Below, in pieces: positions 24,061 through 35,680 of a stretch of 64,000 nucleotides of DNA (its first letter is position 1; each line of letters begins with the position of its first letter). Made by a program: the position numbers and the translations under genes. The notes under the pieces are model-generated. The model was not told the origin of the DNA, searched no databases, and saw only the letters and a program-made list of their open reading frames with translations. This stretch comes from Adenophora triphylla var. japonica (taxonomy: Eukaryota > Streptophyta > Magnoliopsida > Asterales > Campanulaceae), in NCBI GenBank assembly GCA_022495995.1, contig JAFEMH010002435.1:124001-188000 (forward strand). Direction: 5' to 3'.

Positions 24061-25714
24061 GAACTTGACGAGCATTGCTTGAAGACTGAGGCAGCTAGGG
24101 CTCTTTCAAACGATGCTGATGAATCAGAAGATGACGAGATCGATGAAGATGATGAAGGCAGAATATGCCACCTGCAGGATTTGAAATCTTTGTCCAGGTT
24201 GTGATTTGAGGAGCAATCCCCATGATCAGATTATTATCACTTGATTATTATACCCTGTGAGGGGAAAACACAACACTACTAGGCACTTTGCATTTTATTG
24301 AAATTAGTTATTACTAGCTCTAAGCATTGTTAAATTCATTGCACGAGTCCATCTCGGCCGGGGATGAAAATGGAGTGAGGATTTTTGCAAGGCTTGACAA
24401 GCGGATATGTATGTAGCCATTATGCTATGATGGATTTATGATGGAATGACTGTGTATATGATGATGTATGGGTCGAACCCTCTCCCATGAAGGATGGACG
24501 GTATGGCGCAGCTAGGCAAGTCGAGGTGTACCAAGAGAGTACAGACCGCATTAGATTGATTGTTGCTGATAAGGACAAAGTGTATCGCGCGCCTGAGGCA
24601 GCAAGCAGCAGAGAAAGTGCAGAGAAATCCCTAGCTTTGAAGAGGTGACTAGGCAAAGCCTCAGTTGATAATGCAAAGCAAATCCGGAGGGAATCTGGTA
24701 AAGAGAGCTTGAGGGGACAACATAGCAAAGTCCCAGCTTGAAGAGATCCAATGCAGTCCCATTACAGGCAGAATCATCTTACGGCCAAGGAGGCACCCAT
24801 CTTTTCAGACCTTAGTTAATCAGTCATAGACTCGGAAATATATATACGTGTAGGGGCACATCTTTCGAAAAGTGGGAAATGAATCTCGATTTTGTGTATG
24901 ACACACTCGCTTTAGGTTCGACTCTTTTGAGAGAGTATAAGCACAACAAGGTATGGAAAAGTGTATGGAAGCCCCTGCTGACCGAAAACAGTGTTTGGCT
25001 CTATATTCCTAGAATGTAGAAAAGAAGACTTGTCGAGACACTCGAAAACTTGTCTTATTCGTGATGATCACAAGGCTGCTTAAAACCCTTTATTGATGTT
25101 CAGGTAATTCAACCACCAAAGCTGACATGAACAAATATTATGATTAATCACGAGGAAAAAACCAACTGATATCGAGATCAAACTCCGAAGGATGGAAAGT
25201 GTATAGGAACGGTCCTTGATGAGACCGGATTTTCTGAGATTTGTTTGTGATTTCGACCGGACCAGTTATGGTTGCCTACGTTCCCCTCCATAAGAGGAGC
25301 TCAGGTCGCCGTAGTTCGGGCTTATCCCGATTGAAAAGAGGAGGAATACGAAATTTCGAGATTTTGAGGACCTTTAAGGATTTTCTGAGAATCAAAGCAT
25401 TGAGGAACATGTCTCCTTGGAGTGCCAATGAGGGACACGGCTGCGAAGCCCCAGTGAGGCATTCACGGGAAGTGTTTGCGGAAGAGAAATGAAATATGCT
25501 CACATGAAGTCCCAAAAGAATGGATTGAATTTGCACAATCTTAGATTGCTGATTTTGAACCAAGATTGATTAGATTCCAATTTAAGCAAGCAACGAAGCA
25601 TTAATTTGATTTAGATCTCGAAGATATTAGAATGAAATTGCTATCCGGTAGGAATTGTAGCTGGGCTTCTGGGCTTCGATCGGTCATCGGGTAATTTGGA
25701 AAATTGATTGCATC

Positions 25715-26290
25715 ATGACCTCTTAAAATGAGAGGTCGGTTGGGCCTTTTACTGACTGAACCTCTAAAGATGAGAGGTTGGCTTGCAGGGATGTGTTTGG
25801 GAAATCTACGGCGAGGAAGATTGATTGCCTCTAAGAATGAGAGGTCAATTTCTGACTTTGGCCAAAGGCAAGGGTAATGGTAATGGGAATATCCTCTAAA
25901 AGTGAGAGGATGGTTTGGGATTATTTGGGTAATGGGAATATCCTCTAAAATCGAGAGGAAGGTTTGGGATTGGTTGTTGGATTGCTGACGAGAGAAGATC
26001 CAAGCCATCGAGAACTTTTGCGAACTTTCGAGAATTCGGGCTCCTTTTGAACATTGAAGAGCTTCTTGAGAAGTCAAAGACTTTTACTGAGTTGTGAGGA
26101 TTTAAAATCCTTCTTTTGGAAAGCCTCTTGAGGATTCTTGCTGGATTGTGAGGATTTAACATCCTTCTTTTGATAACTTGGAAGGCTTCCTGAGGAACTG
26201 AGGATTATATCTGAAATTGTGAGGATTTAAGATCCTTCTTTTGAGAATTTGAAAGGCTTCCTGAGGAACTGAGGATTATATCTATCCTTC
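25715..26290. repeat. Two families of short inverted-repeat units in the LARD interior
   Basis: First family: CCTCT(N6-8)AGAGG hairpins at about 25720, 25755, 25832, 25893 and 25943. Second family: GGATTTAARATCC hairpins followed by TTCTTTTG at about 26098, 26151 and 26222. No protein is supported across the region. Confidence 0.75.
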
Positions 26291-28424
26291 CTTCATGACT
26301 TGAATATTTTTCACCGCCGATTCTCGAAGCTAACTTCTTGGCATGGCTTGGACTCTTCTCGACAAGGAGCAAAGGTGATGGCTAAACAGGGTTTCAAAAC
26401 ATGCCGATCTTGAAGTGAAGGGATATTGTTTAGTGAGGGCGAGGTAATGGCTTCCCTAGGGTGAAAGGCTTCAACCGCAATCCCTACCGGATGACCCAAA
26501 CGAGATTAAGTCTTCGTTGCTTGCTTAAGCTTTAACTGAGGAAGATTCATGCAAATTCATCTAATAACAAGATGATGAGGATGTTGAAAGAGATGTGAGC
26601 ATATGAGATGCAAGATGGGGAGTTGGCAAGCCCCAATTTGAGAAGGATATCAATTGATTTTCTCACTCCGATTAATTTGAATATTAATCATTTCAACGCC
26701 TTAGTGATTGAGCAGCACAAGTGATCATCTAGGATAAAACCATTTCAATCAAGTGTAATGTGGTGTGCAAGTGATGCCTTGAGTCTAGCAAGAAGAGAAC
26801 CAAAGATTTTTATTATTGAAGGAAAAAGACTGGTCCAACTTGGACTCGACAGACTCATGTCCACAAAGGGAACATTCTAGATCCTACGAAGACTGATCGA
26901 CTTCTTCAACCTTGTATGGGGGAGCCCCTGGGATTGTTGACAGTGTTGGCCATTTGAGCAAGCATCTGGGCCTCACGCTCATGAGCAAGAGCGGCTTCAA
27001 GGGTAACCCTCAACTCTTCAATAGACAAATCATTCGAACCCAGCTGACCCGTAGCAACTGAACCTCCGGACCGGCTATCCAACACATTCTCTGCACCAGG
27101 CATCCAGGATTCTGAATCAGATAAACAACCGCTTGGACACTTGAGCTGCTTCCGCCTAGGGGATATGGACCAAATGAGCGCCGGGAACGAGAGCACACAC
27201 CCAACTTGCCGTAGCTGTGGAGGAGAGAGCGAGTATAAGGCGGAGGATAGAGAACTTTGAGATGGTATGGGAGAGGGAGGAGTACGGAAGGAGATGGACT
27301 CATGCAACATCTTATTAATGTTCAAGTAGAAATGATGTCTTTTAAATCCTAGGAACGGTTGGGAAAGGCTAACCCTTTATTCACGCAGTCTAAAACCTCG
27401 GGGGAACCTATGGACACATCATTCAAAAATACACCAAATGTATTGATCAAAAATTAATAATAGGCAATAAAACCTAAATAAAACCAAAGCATTTATGGGA
27501 CGAACGAGCAATCCCAATTTCTGGAGAAATTTGGGCAGCATGACGGATATTCCTGAAGAAATTCGAGGAAAAATCCGGCATGACCTCTCGTCGGTGCACG
27601 TTGACAAAGCGACATGATCTCTCGTTAGAACATGCCGTGGGAACGACATGTCCTTTCGTGAAACCATGTTGCGATGGCAACATGCCCACACGTGCTAGAT
27701 TTTGGGATAGGTACGAAAGCCTATTATAAATTTTTGAAACAAGTCATTTTAGTACATTTTGAAAATGTTGTGTCAAAAACCAACCGTTTGGGTAAGGTTT
27801 AAATGTGTGGCGCCACCTATAACGCGCTAGGGGGATGGGTTTGACATTAGGCGCTCAAGCTTAGGCGAATATCATCACCGTCCGCGATGCCGTCAATCGC
27901 ACCCGAGGGTTCTAGATCTACGTGAAGTAGTGTGCGGGATGACTATCTTCCTTTATTTGCGAAAAATGATTTTTTTTTTTATTTTTGAAAAAAAAGATGA
28001 GAAATGAAAAACAACACACACACATCCAACCCCACAGAGGTACAATAATCAAATGATCATGAATATAATCATGGGACAGCCCCACAATCAGAACCTGGAT
28101 TAAGAATATCAGCCCTTCTGCAGTAATGGCAAGTATTGTCGCGTGACACAGACCGATGAGGCCAATCTCGTCGCGTGACAACAACAGCCACATTTCCGCA
28201 TTCTCAAGCAACCGAGCGTAACAAGCCCCCAGCCTCCAAGCATAGCACTCAAAACCAGGCCTCACAGAGAATAACAGAAGCATACAAGGAGGACAAAGAC
28301 AATAAAGCACATAAAATGCATTTAAGCACATAAAATGTCACACAACAAGGCACACACAAATGAATGAAATGGACGTTGAACCAGAACGAAAGTTTGACCC
28401 ACTTTTGAAAAACAAGTTTCAATA

Positions 28425-28442
28425 TCCCCAGCAGAGTCGCCA
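28425..28442 (-). promoter_or_regulatory. Primer-binding site of the LARD element
   Basis: On the minus strand TGGCGACTCTGCTGGGGA begins one base after the 5' LTR. Similar sites are described as tRNA-Arg-type in Ogre-like elements; the tRNA assignment is from memory and less certain than the position. Confidence 0.75.
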
Positions 28443-28443
28443 C

Positions 28444-29372
28444 TGAATGCGCGCTCGCCCGAAAAAATAAGGAGTCGCCACGCCATGATTTTTGGAGGTG
28501 CACTTTGAAAAACCTTTTGAAAGAGAATGGGTTCGGGGGTCAGGTTACGTGTTGGGAAGAACCGAGAGTTCACCCAACACGCCTCGTCCGTAGACGAGTC
28601 TTTCTAATTTAGACATCCAAATAATTCAAATAAATGTGGAAACGATGATAATAGACAAGTGCAATAACCATGAATTTTATTGAATATGCAAGATCATTAC
28701 AACTTGTAGACCAATTGTTCGGGAGGCCACATCCCTTTTACAGCAATAAGAACAAATTACAAAGGAAATCAGGTCCTCTGCAAAGGACCATATCTGTCGC
28801 GTGACACAGGACTCCTCATGTCCAAATGTGTCGCGTGACATCAATGGTCACCTTGCAGAGACCTACAATAAACAGATCACAGAATCTCTAGATGAACACG
28901 AAATGCAATTACAAATCAGATCCAAGCACTAAACAACATGATCATAAAACTACAAGCTAAGATAACTAACTAGAACAACTTACAACTGAAACATGGTCCC
29001 TGCAGATGTTCACGACATGTCGCGTGACACAGGACTCCTCATGTCCAGATGTGTCGCGTGACACAGGGTTACCATCGGCAGGTACCTCACAAACTGAGAT
29101 GCATATCCAACAGATGCACAACAATTATACCAGAATCAATAAGAACAACATGAATTAGATACGAATCGATCAAAGGAGTGTGGATATGGGAGATCCACAC
29201 TCCCTTGACATCCAAATTGCAAATCTAAGTAGATCACATCATAAGTAAGCAATTGGACTCAAGTATAAACGATTTAAACAGAGAGATTGCAGTTGCCACT
29301 TGATAATCTGAGGCATATGGAGCCTGACTATCAAGTGGGAGAAGAAGGAAACAACAATTAAGCAAAATAGGA

Positions 29373-29408
<36 letters not shown>

Positions 29409-30041
29409 AGTATTACCCTTGTAGTCCTCAACTTCTACACCAAGTTAGGTGTAAAAGCCTTCGATTCAGCTTCTGGAATAGAGATCTAAGCACGGACTGA
29501 GAACTGAATTGGAAGATCTGAAGTGTTTGAGGAAGTAGGGAAGGAATTGGGTTGAGGAGAGGTGAGAGGTAAGGGAATTGGAGGGGAATTGAGTAGTTTT
29601 GGTGAGGAAGGAGGAGAGAGAGAGTTTCTGGAGCAATTTGTGCAGAGTTACGTTAGGGGACTGGAGTTGGGATCCAAAACTGAGAGGGGTAGGGTCTTAT
29701 TTATAGCTGCAGTCTATGGTAACCTTATGTCGCACGGCATAACGTATCCACTTTCTATGCCTCGACTTGTCGCGTGACACAAGGTGACTATAACCGTTTT
29801 TGGCACCAAATCTGATTCTGGAACCTTCTTGGATAATACCTAAAAAGTCCAAAATAGATTTATTCCTTTTAGGTCCTTTAGCCTGAGCAAAATACCAAAA
29901 AGTACTTCCTTCGCGAGAAACTTATGAAATATTTCCGAAAGTCTCGGGATGGACCAGGAATTTACCAAAATGCCCTTAAATGCAATTTTATCAAATTAAA
30001 ATGCATCTGAAAGTGTCGCGAATTGGATTGGCGTACTTACA
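28444..30041 (-). repeat. 5' LTR of the LARD element
   Basis: 1598 bp, nearly identical to 21508-23086. TATA box at 29698-29705 (minus). A (GA)n tract at about 29375-29405 is expanded compared with the other LTR. It carries the same TGTCGCGTGACA words. Two more occur just outside it in the leader near 28136 and 28169. Confidence 0.93.
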
Positions 30042-30335
30042 GTGACCATGTGAGTTTTGACGCATCTCAGCAAAGGCTTGGTGAATGATCGCCGAAATAA
30101 TACCCCGTCTAGGATGAGATATTTCGTGGACACCTTTTTGATGGTTCTAGACTTTGCTTGATCTTCAGGGACGGTTTCCTTCTCGATGTAATCCCTGATT
30201 TCATCTACCCAATCCCTTTCCTGATCCTCAATATTGTTTATCTGAATCCGATTTATAGCAGGTCCCTTTATGAACTCTATATGGCAGTCCGCATCTAAGT
30301 CTATGACTTCTTGATTGGATATTCTGGAGAGGAGG
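30042..30335 (-). pseudogene. Tat pol fragment between RNase H and integrase
   Basis: The minus-strand frame reads LSRISNQEVIDLDADCHIEF, then IRDYIEKETVPEDQAKSRTI, and ends ...RCVKTHMVT at the LARD boundary. It is the linker and start of the integrase zinc-binding region. It joins the RNase H end (…NTEADLL) across the solo LTR on one side and the integrase (VTNLLYELHE) across the LARD on the other. Confidence 0.88.
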
Positions 30336-32973
30336 TGTGAGGACCCCAACCCGGGACCTACACGTGTCCCAAGCTGGAGCGTCCTCAAACTTACCCAAAT
30401 ATCAAAAACTTTTAAAAATCTTTATTTAAACTTCCAAAATAAATATAAGTATTATGACCATTTTCAAAATAAGTCTACACCTTTTCACAACGGGGAAATA
30501 ATTGACTAACTTAGAAAGTAAGAAACGGTTTTAATTACAAAAGGGCCTCGGTTATAACATAAAGTAAAGATTTATAAATACAATTCCACAAATGAATTAT
30601 ACCAACGTACACTTTCTATACCAACCTATACATAACCCGACAATTCCCAAAATACCACTTCTAACTCCTTTCCGCCCTTACTTGGTCGGTCCACCTGTCT
30701 CGGAATCTAAAACAGTAAAGGGAGAGGGGTGAGAATAAATCTCAATGAGCTATTATGAATGCAGCAATATGCCATATAAGATGCAACACATCAAAAGACA
30801 TATCCACATAACCCGAGAGGCTCCCTGCCGCCAACCGTCCCATACCGGTTGGAAACAACGACCATCTCAAAGATGAATATATCACAACACATAAGTACGA
30901 TAAAGTAACACTTAGAAGGATACTTGAGCCAAGGTTTCATCTCCAAAAGGATATACACAACCGAGCAAAGACGAATAACAGTTGAAGAAGCGGTTCCGGA
31001 ACCATGAACAATAACGAGCACCATAGGGATTCTCGACACACGTCATATCCCCGGTGAAACTAGACCATCTACCTCAAAAGGAGATGCTAGCCCACAAATC
31101 CCACACAAGGGGGACAATTGGGTTACCAATGTATGAATTATAATGAACTTGGCTCGATGCCATTATAATCCCATACATTGTCCAACAAACAATTTAAATC
31201 AATACCAGCTGGATTTACATAACTAAGCACAGTAATAACATACTTGCTTAACCAAACATTGTATGATCCAAAGTAGGGATACATACCACAACAGCATATC
31301 ATGAAGATAGCAATACTATATCAAGTATTCAACATATTAGCACAACGGCTATAAATCTTTGTATCAACATGTACAGTTTAGGAATTCCAAAGTAGGGAAT
31401 CCTACAACAATATCATAACGACAGAAATACTATAACAAGTATTCAACATTATCAAGCACATAATAGATACTTGAATACAATCCACAAAAAGGGATAACAA
31501 TATATCAACATGGTAAATATACTCATGTCCAAACAATATCATAGTGCAACAATAAATCAACACACTATGCATAATATAACCAATGTATATGAACTCAAAG
31601 TAAGGCAAGGAAATACCATCAATCCATCCTACAAGGTCTTTATACAATAATACAAGGCCTCTATGAAGATCCAAGTTCAATTTACCAAGTTAGAATCATT
31701 TATGCTAAGTTACCAAACTAGGTTAACTAGCGCTTTCCAAGCAACATTTAAAGTACTTCCCCAATTCCATTTTGATCACTTAGGATGTCAATGTGTAGCC
31801 AAAGTATTCTACTTTAATCTAGGTTAAAGAGATTCCATTTTGGTTCGAGTTTGATTAGGTTTGAACAACTCTAAACTTGGTTCAGGGTCTTGGGCGACCG
31901 CCCTTACACTTGGGCGACCGCCCAAGTGGACCTCAAGAGAATTTGTGGTTTCTGCCAGCTTGGGCGACCGCCCTAACCTACTTGGGCGACCGCCCAAGTG
32001 TACCTCAAGGGAATTTGGACCTCCTGCCAGCTTGGGCGACCGCCCAAGCCCACTTGGGCGACCGCCCAAGCCTCCTCCAGCCCCTTTTGCAGATTTTTAA
32101 CCCTTTTCAACCTAGTTCTTCTTTCCCTCTACCATGGCTTGATCAAGAACACCCAAGAACACTTTCATCTTACCAAGTCCCATTCAAAATATATAAACTC
32201 ACAACCAAGTAATCCTAGATCATTTATCTCTACCCATTCCACCCATTTCAAACCCTTCTAATGATCTTCCTTGAACCCTAACTTCAACAATGTTCATTTT
32301 CAAATCAATCAACTCCCATTTAGGTTTCCAAGCAAGAAATCAACATCATTAAGCCAAGAACAATAATCAAAGAACTCATGAACACATAGGAGAAGGGAAT
32401 CATAATAACTCACTTGGATTTTATAAGGAAAGATGAATCTTTCTAACTTGATGGCTTCCTCTAGGTGGTCCAACTTCAATGGTGCTCCTAGACTTGATTT
32501 TGGTGAAGAAATGCCTTGGATTCAAGCTTGGATGGAGGGAGCTTCAATGGAGGTTCTCTAGTTTTCTCTAGGATGAATGTGGTGAATGAAGGAGAAGGGA
32601 GGGGAAGGGAGTAAGAGGAGGTATGGAGGGAGGACACATGGCAATGAAGGAGGGGACTTCTTCAAATTGGCCCCCCATCAAAACTAATGAGGCTTTCACC
32701 TCTTTTTTAAATAAAATTAACCCTTTAACCATTTAATTCATCCTACACATTTTAACCTCCCTACATTATTTATCATATTTCCATTTTTATTATTTCTTCA
32801 AGTTTCTTTATTTAATGTCCAATAAATTCTTAAAAGATCCTAAATTTACTTTTCACCCAATTTATTCTTAATTTAAGAATTTAAAGACATAATTGAACAC
32901 ATAAAGATATCATAAATATTAAAAGCATGTAATTAAATATTTAAAATGAGTGCCTAGGGTTGGGGTCGTCACA
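30336..32973 (-). mobile_element. Solo LTR, about 2.6 kb, in the Tat pol gene
   Basis: It starts TGTGAGGACCCC and ends GGGGTCGTCACA on the plus strand, with flanking 5-bp duplication GGAGG (30331-30335 and 32974-32978). No primer site, ORF or second LTR is present, so recombination between LTRs probably deleted the interior. On the minus strand the start TGTGACGACCCC resembles the long LTRs of Tekay/Del-type chromoviruses. That family call is inference, as is the orientation. Confidence 0.85.
31889..32070. repeat. Six copies of palindrome CTTGGGCGACCGCCCAAG in three paired units
   Basis: Copies start at 31889, 31909, 31959, 31981, 32031 and 32053; the first and third lack the final AAG arm. 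They form pairs 20-22 bp apart, and pairs recur every 70-72 bp with AGTGGACCTCAAG(A/G)GAATTT-type linkers. The arms are 8 bp around a 2-bp centre. Confidence 0.95.
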
Positions 32974-33854
32974 GGAGGTCAGCTTCTGTGTTGTCCTCTC
33001 TCATTACTTGGTTCAGCTCATAGTATGTGAATTTTTTTAGAAGGGTTTTGGCTAGACCGCAGTACTGAGTTAGCACTGGGTTGATCGTGTCATATTCCCC
33101 CTTTATTTGGTTTATTATGAGCTGAGAGTCACTATTTATCTCAATATTTTGAACTCCCAAGTCTCTGGCTAATTCCATGCCTGCTATAATCGCTTCATAC
33201 TCAGCCTGATTGTTCGATGCTTCGAACTTGAAAGAGTATGCCCACTCCACTCATTAACTTGCTCGCAGATCCGTCCTTGAATAAAGTCCAAATTTCTTCT
33301 GGACGCTCTTTGGGCTGTATAATTTCTGCTTCTGAGCTAACTTGGGCCTCTTGTAACTCTGTTCGCTTTCTCTTTCCCATGTCGCTGTCCCCTAGCTTAA
33401 ATGATGTTTCTGCTACAAAATCAGCTAAGACTTGCGCTTTGATTGTCCTTCTCGGGGAGTATGTGATCTGAAACTCAGTGAGCTTTATAGACCAAGCTAG
33501 CATTCTCTCCGAGGACTCTGGTTTATGTAAAACCTTCCTAAGCGGGGCCTCATTGAGTACAATTATAGGATGTACAGAAAAGTAAGCTCTTAATTTTTGA
33601 GCTGATACAAGCAAGGCGTAAGCTAATTTTTCTATATTAAGATAACGCCCTTCCACGGCGGACAGTGCCTTAGATACATAATAAACTGGTTTTTGGAAGT
33701 TATTTTCCTCCCTTACAAGAACAACAGCTACTGCCAGATCAGTAACTACTAAAAATAGAAAAAGCTCTTCCCCGGACACCGGGCTGCTGAGTAGAGGGGG
33801 CTGCCCGAGGTATCTCTTTAACTCTTCAAAAGCTTGACCGCAGTCTTGCTCCAC
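32974..33854 (-). pseudogene. Tat pol: gypsy RNase H followed by second archaeal-type RNase H
   Basis: The first module runs from FEELKRYLGQPPLLSSPVSG through KPVYYVSKALSAVEGRYLNI to LAWSIKLTEFQITYSPR (RT-connected RNase H). The second begins IWTLFKDGSASK (first acidic residue), then SNNQAEYEAIIAGMELARDL (Glu), IEINSDSQLIINQIKGEY (Asp) and MREDNTEADLL. A frame change separates these near 33240. Two RNase H domains in series are diagnostic for Tat-lineage elements. RNase H removes the RNA template during cDNA synthesis. Confidence 0.92.
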
Positions 33855-34570
33855 GCGAACTCGTCAACTTTCTTCCCCCCTTTTAAATTTTTGAAGAAGG
33901 GGAGACATCTCTCTGCAAACCGTGAGATGAAGCGGCCTAATGCGGTGATGCGCCCGTTTAGCTTTTTCACATCTTTCACGCAGGCAGGAGGCTTCATGTC
34001 CAACATCGCTTGGATTTTTTCAGGATTAGCTTCAATTCCTCGCTGATTGACCATGAATCCGAGGAACTTGCCCGCTTTTACCCCAAATGCACATTTCAGG
34101 GGGTTTAATTTCATGTTGTTGCGGCGCATGTTAGAGAAAGTTTTCTCCACATCAAGCTCGTGGGAGTTTCCTCTTGTCTTTATGACCATGTCATCAATAT
34201 ATGCCTCAATGTTTCTGCCCAATTAGTCTTTAAAGATAATATTAGCCATCCGTTGGTAGGTGGCTCCTACATTTTTCAGCCCAAAGGGCATCATTGTGTA
34301 GCAGTACGTCTTGCCCGCAGCGATGAAAGCTACTGAGGAGACGTCTTCGGGAGCCATTTTTATTTGGTGATAGCCGGAATATGCATCAATAAAGTTGAGG
34401 ACTCTGTGTCCGGCTATCGAATCTACCAAACGGTCTATGCGAGGAAGAGGGAAGCAATATTTGGGGCATGCTTTGTTGAAATCAGTGAAATCAACGCACA
34501 TCCTCCATTTATCATTGGCCTTTTTGACCATGACCACGTTTGCTAGCCACTTAGGGTTGGATATTTATTT
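33818..34570 (-). pseudogene. Tat reverse transcriptase
   Basis: The frame reads VVMVKKANDKWRMCVDFTDF, NKACPKYCFPLPRIDRLVDS, FIDAYSGYHQIKM and MMPFGLKNVGATYQRM, then after a stop (TAG near 34221) AYIDDMVIKTRG with the catalytic YIDD. It continues to PFFKNLKGGKK. One stop precedes this block near 34564 and one lies at about 34221. The RT core is otherwise recognisable throughout. Confidence 0.92.
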
Positions 34571-35680
34571 TATTATCCCCGCCTTTAGTAGCTTCTCGAC
34601 CTCTTCTTTGATCGCTATCTCCTTGTCCGGAGAGAAGTACCTCAACTTTTGATGTATTCGCTTAAAGGTGGAGTCATCGTTTATTTTGTGGAGGATCACG
34701 TCCTCGCTAATTCCCTGCATGTCCTCCACCCTCCATGCGAACACATCATAGTTTTTTCGGAGGAATTCTATCAAGATCCTCCTCTCCTCCGGGTGAATTT
34801 TCAGCCCAACCTTAACTGTTTGCTCGGGGTAGTGGAAATTGATGACCACTTCCTCGAGCTCATCGTTAGGCCTGAGGTCGCTGATTTCACGGTTATGGAG
34901 GGAGTCTATCACAATGGATGGGGGGTTGGTTCTTGCCTCGGGCAGTGCGGCCATGGAATATATAGCCTCTCGGTCTATTTTTTCCAAGATGCCTCGGTCA
35001 ATATATCCCTCTTCAATGGGGGCCAACTTCTTCACCTTTCTGCTCATCTTGAGCTCCACCTTCGTGGAATGGAAAGAAAGCATGCCAACTAGTACGGGCG
35101 CCAGAATAATTTCTTTGGCTTTGCCCTTGGTTTGTTTATCCTTGCCCTCTTTCTGCGGGCAGGAAGTCTGGCCTTTTTCTGCCTTTCTTTTTTCCTCCAA
35201 CGTCCGGAGGAATCTCCCGGGCTGGTTCTTTATCGTAGCAACTCCGCCCGGAGTATTAAACTTGATTCTTTGGTAGGGGACGGAAGCAACTATTCCCAAT
35301 GCAGCTTGTGCGGTTACGCCTAGTATAGCATTGCATTGGGAAGGAAGATCAACCACCATAAAAGTGATTTTGGTTGTCTTCTGCATGGGTTTCTCCCCAA
35401 TAGTCACTACAAACTCCATCGTCCCCTTCACCCTAACGGCGTGATTTGTGAACCCCTCGAGCATACCGGCGTAAGGAGTCAGGTGGGTCTCGGTCATCTT
35501 CATCCCGACTAAAGTATGGTAGTAGATGATGTCTCTGGCCGCACCCTTATCAATCAAAACTCGGCCGATGTTTGCTCGATTGGTTCTCATACGGAGGGTG
35601 AGGGGCTGAGTAGAATGGAAAAGGGGGAAGACAAGTTCACTCCTTTTAAACCCAATTTCTTGCTCCTCTTCCAGAGCCAT
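34565..35680 (-). pseudogene. Tat protease and N-terminal RT region
   Basis: The frame opens at an ATG (35680-35678) whose A overlaps the last base of the gag stop (TAATG). The aspartic protease segment reads RVLIDKGAARDIIYYHTLVG; the usual DxG(S/A) motif is present as D-K-G-A. It is followed by FMVVDLPSQCNAILG (ILG flap-type motif). After a Lys-rich linker comes the RT lead-in YDVFAWRVEDMQGI and KEEVEKLLKAGIIK. The TAATG junction suggests coupled termination and reinitiation between gag and pol, if it is ancestral. Confidence 0.88.

Larger units (their letters stand above)
21508..30041 (-). mobile_element. LARD-type LTR retrotransposon without coding capacity, nested in the Tat pol gene
   Basis: LTRs are 21508-23086 and 28444-30041 (TGAATGCGCG...GTACTTACA), flanked by GTGAC at 21503-21507 and 30042-30046. 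The primer site on the minus strand next to the right LTR reads TGGCGACTCTGCTGGGGA (28442-28425), the type I recall from Ogre-like elements. This sets the orientation as minus. The internal 5.36 kb has no gag or pol match. It consists largely of short tandem and palindromic repeats, the definition of a large retrotransposon derivative. A 139-codon minus frame at 26906-27325 (LSIEELRVTLEAALAHEREA) could be a gag leftover, but this is weak. Confidence 0.9.

Noticed and set aside
31889..32070. Regularly spaced palindromes resembling a CRISPR array
   Set aside because: The window is plant nuclear DNA; spacers are not unique and no cas-like genes exist.
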